From assembly GCF_000003815.2 (NCBI RefSeq), contig NC_049983.1, forward strand, positions 18,801,838 through 18,865,837: a stretch of DNA of 64,000 nt, in the 5' to 3' direction. Origin of the DNA: Branchiostoma floridae. Taxonomy: Eukaryota; Chordata; Leptocardii; Amphioxiformes; Branchiostomatidae. The stretch's first letter is position 1; each line of letters starts with the position of its first letter. A program made the position numbers and the translations under genes. The notes under the pieces were generated by a model that was given only the letters and a program-made list of their open reading frames with translations, did not search any database and was not told the origin of the DNA. Of the stretch, positions 60,580-64,000 are shown piece by piece.

Positions 60580-61630
60580 GGGAAGACAGACCTGGTAGCT
60601 GTCACTTCTTGCCTTCTTTACAAGCCATGAAAAGTAGCTTTTACCAACTGTTTGTGAATTAATTACTTTGCCAAGGAGCTTTCATCATGAAAAATACTCC
60701 TTGGTGCAGCAAGCACTTCTCGGTGTGATTTTGAATAAGCCGTTCACAGTTTGGATTGCACATGCATGGGATCAAAGGTGAAGACCCCAACTATATTAGG
60801 GTCTCAGGAACCTTCAATTTTGACATATTACCCACAATGCACATGTGTAATTCTAACAGTGAACCAACTTATTATAAGTGGCACTGATAGTTTGAAACAA
60901 AAATGGTCAGAGTACTTAGTGAGGAATGTTACATCAGATTATCATTTTTCATGACAAACTTCATTAAGAGGCTAAGAATTTATTACAAGCTAGTGTTGTA
61001 GGTACAGTGTTGTTAGAATTTTTCTACAAAGAAATAGAAATATGTATATCACTCGGCATAATATTCAATATGAAAAAAATGGAGTGTCGGATTAAGATTT
61101 TGGATTTGGAATATTCAGTGATGCAGCTTTTATATTTAACAATTACTCAGTATGATAGAAGCCAGCTGTAAATGTTGATATTGAAGTGATGATGGAAGCT
61201 TGACTTGTGAAAATTGTAATTTTACTGTCTAATTCTTGAAGTACTGAAATAGTAGAAGGTGCAGTGGTGCTCAGATATTTATAAAATCTTTGCAAATTTG
61301 TTTAAAACACAAAAAGACATGCAATTTCTGATGCAGAAATGTACCACCTATTTAATCCTCACCCTTTTAGATAGAGATTGTGTGGTGTCATCTAACAAAA
61401 CAGTATTTCAAATGTATAGAGAAGGGGTTTTGTGTATTTTAAGTGGGGTTAGTTAAAATTTATTCATGTTATCACTGAGCACATACTGATCATGAATTTT
61501 GCCATATCCTTTGTTCTCTCATATCAGACTAGTCAAAGAATATGTCATATATGTATCCCATTGAGCTGTTTTTTTCCAATATGAGCTACCAGTAGTCACA
61601 CTTTTCTGTTGAGGAATCTTGTGTGCCTTT
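60580..61630 (+). other. 3' UTR / flank of the cysteine-rich gene
   Basis: AT-rich, no coding sequence recognised on either strand, no clear polyadenylation hexamer tied to the gene. Confidence 0.4.
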
Positions 61631-62073
61631 TAGAGGTGGGTACTGGTACAGAAAATTCAGGTTCAGGTACAGTCCAGATCCAGAGGATCAGGTCCAGTCC
61701 CGTCCAGACCTGAACCTAATTATCTGTTTAAACTTGTGATTGGGGGATATTCAAAACAATGGTCAATTTTGCTACAAAGGACTCTGTTTGGTGGAGTATC
61801 GAACGTTCCTTGGCGTTTTCAAATCCTTATCTTCATGTAAACAACACTTACTGCCTCCGTTGTAGACAAGGTTTGACTGTGGAAACTTGGTAAAAATGAC
61901 CATCAACTTATTTTATTTTCTTGGACCTGTAAGCCCCAAATCACGTGAACGCCTAACGGTATAATCTGTTCATCTTCAAATCGGTTCAACATCTGGTCCA
62001 CTGATTTTTTCAGGTCAGATTTTTCTTGACCAGTCTAGCAAGAAAAAATGGTTTGTATCGGTACCCACCCCTA
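61631..62073. mobile_element. hAT-type MITE with 8-bp target duplication
   Basis: tagaggtgggtactggtac at the left is mirrored by gtatcggtacccacccct(a) at the right. GTGCCTTT flanks both ends (61623-61630 and 62074-62081). 443 bp, no coding capacity. Confidence 0.9.
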
Positions 62074-62081
62074 GTGCCTTT

Positions 62082-63809
62082 AGAGAAATTTCCAAAATCT
62101 CTAAAATGTTGACTAGCCTAATACGTAGGTGGTTCATCTGTGTGAATGTGTTCCACTAACCAGTGTAGAGCCTTGGGTTTCACAAATCTAGGGTACCCTC
62201 ACAGTGACTATTTTCTATTGTTTGGAGCAGACTAGTGTATCATCATTTCTCAGGGGCTGCAACAACTGTCAATTGCCTCTTAAAATTTTATAATTATTTT
62301 ACAAATGTTACTAGTGGCCAATATTATATTTATGGAAAAGTGTGCTGCTTCGATAAGAAACAGAGCAAAATTGGCTCTTGAATATTCAATGTAAATCGAT
62401 ATTGAGATCACATGTTCATGAGACCGATGATTGGTCTAATGATTGATTAGACCACTTCCAATTATGAATTCTAGTGATTAAGACCATAATTCTCATCAAA
62501 CCAAAAGGAAACTGACGTAACTATATTGCCTATCTGCCAAACCATATTGTGGCATATCAATTTGTATGAATGGAGAATATTTCTGACAGTGTTGTTATAT
62601 CAGCATCTACTTACATTATGAAGTTGGTTTAACATTAAAAACACTGTCAAGTTTTTTGTTTTTTTAATCTTGTCATGTTGCAACATTCTGTACCAAAAAT
62701 TTGTCTTACTTTTATTTAGATAACTTTGTTTTTGTAAATTTATGGTATAATGCTGTCATGAATGAGGTGTTTAAATGTATTAAAAAATTGATTTTTTTTC
62801 AATACATTTTGTCAGTATGCATGGTCTTTGTTGCTTGTCATGATTGCTCTTCAATGTTTGCCATTCACAGTTCAACCACACATATTAAGCACTTCAATTT
62901 ACAATTTTACATTGGTGAATGCTGAAATATGAAATATATTTTCATTTCTTCAGCTTTATGTTTAATTTGTCTTCCCGTTTACATGCAGCAATTCTTCACC
63001 ATGATTGTCAAAGAATCTTCCTCTTTTCAGAGCAAACATTTTGAAATTGTGCCTTTGCCTTTCGTCAGAATGGCCTCCCTGCCTCCTTGTGGGGAAGAAT
63101 AATGCTTCTCTTGCTGGGCACATTTTCCACATTTCTTGTGGTTACTACTAGTGCATTTCTTGGCTGCCGATTTCACCATTTCCCATCATGTTCCTTGCAC
63201 TTCAACTACAAATGGCAAGATACAGAAACAGGCCTGGTATTTTGTGTACGATGTTGTTGCATTTTGGCCTTACAATACCAGCACTGCTTACATTTGCTCC
63301 CACCTTGGGAAACATTATTTAACACTATCAAACCTTGGGAACTGTGGTATGGTCATACAGGTACATGTAAATGGCGACATTTGATTCTATAGTTTCAGCT
63401 CAACAGCCTCTTATTCCTTCATCATTTTTAGGTTTAGTCATTTATCATTGTCCAAGTATCCCCATGTCTGCATGGCCAGCAAGTGCTGAAGTAGTACCTA
63501 GGTACGGGTTTGCTTAAAAGGCTAGGCTGTCTACCAGGCCAGGCTACCTGGCCTGTCTACCTGGCCTGGCTATCACGTCAGGCTACTCAGATCCCCCCAT
63601 TCATAGCCCCATCATATGGCACTCAGCCAAAATAGCTGATTGACAGGCATAGTAATTGCTGATCTCCAGCCCTGCTAGTGCCAGTGACCCAAGGTTGCCC
63701 TGTCCACCACTGGCTGTGCCCTTTGGGAATGTGTCTGGGAGGCCTTGCTTGCAGCATGTCAGGAACACAAGTACCAGCACTGTGTTTGTGTCTTTTTGTG
63801 GGTGTGTAA

Positions 63810-63810
<1 letters not shown>
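62082..63810. other. Right-hand intergenic sequence
   Basis: No gene recognised. Near 63520-63590 short ggcctggctacctggcctg-type words repeat in both orientations. The open frame at 63087-63392 is hydrophobic but lacks splice or family support. Confidence 0.4.

Positions 63811-63841
<31 letters not shown>
63811..63841. repeat. (gt)n microsatellite
   Basis: Uninterrupted GT dinucleotide run of about 30 bases. Confidence 0.95.
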
Positions 63842-63845
<4 letters not shown>

Positions 63846-64000
63846 ATGGGCTTGCCAGCAACAGAAATTTGTTTCTTTATTGAATATCTACCTTCTAGAA
63901 CAGAAACTATCTCAGCTTGTGCAACAAGAAGGGAGAGCATAAATCACTTGCTCACTGTAAAGCTAAACTTGTATTGACCAAGGGGGGTACTGTATAATTA

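Noticed and set aside
63087-63392. Hydrophobic open frames in two phases near the right edge
   Set aside because: Overlapping frames of similar length, no splice signals in phase and no family features.

Overview
The window is nuclear DNA from an animal. It has intron-rich genes with GT-AG introns, orthologues of vertebrate genes, microsatellites and very many short inverted-repeat transposons. Protein similarity, gene structure and repeat style best fit a cephalochordate (amphioxus, Branchiostoma). That is an inference from recognised families, not a species identification.

Layout. (1) 1-5.25 kb is a higher-order tandem array (about 162-bp subunits in blocks of about 1.08 kb), followed by a second tandem array to about 6.08 kb; the array runs off the left edge. 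(2) 6.6-9.6 kb, minus: the first six coding exons of RENBP (N-acylglucosamine 2-epimerase). Its 3' exons lie beyond the left edge, so the satellite sits in its intron 6. (3) 11.0-23.5 kb, plus: complete PXK (PX domain, pseudokinase, probable WH2 tail), head-to-head with RENBP, with a 100-N gap in the last exon. (4) 27.0-27.6 kb: a small gag-like zinc-motif ORF inside an inverted-repeat element bracketed by a 52-bp direct repeat. (5) 28.0-36.2 kb, minus: complete 16-exon SLC37A3. (6) 37.4-40.5 kb, plus: a tandem pair of small secreted glycine-zipper proteins I do not recognise. The second has two modules and a reading-frame break, or a tiny intron. (7) 42.8-53.5 kb, minus: an 11-exon WD40-type propeller protein of 335 residues. 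(8) 54.3-60.6 kb, plus: a six-exon cysteine-rich secreted or GPI-anchored protein, head-to-head with the WD40 gene. (9) 60.6-64 kb: 3' flank with a hAT-type MITE.

The conserved genes are housekeeping functions (amino-sugar metabolism, endosomal PI3P binding, ER/lysosomal sugar-phosphate or organic-anion transport). I see no evidence that they act together. The strongest candidate for something new is the glycine-zipper pair. A second unusual theme is the repeated amplification of an exon 3' end together with its splice donor into the following sequence, seen in two PXK exons and possibly at the SLC37A3 terminus. Exon boundaries were read by eye from splice signals, phase and family similarity. 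All listed exon phases close exactly.
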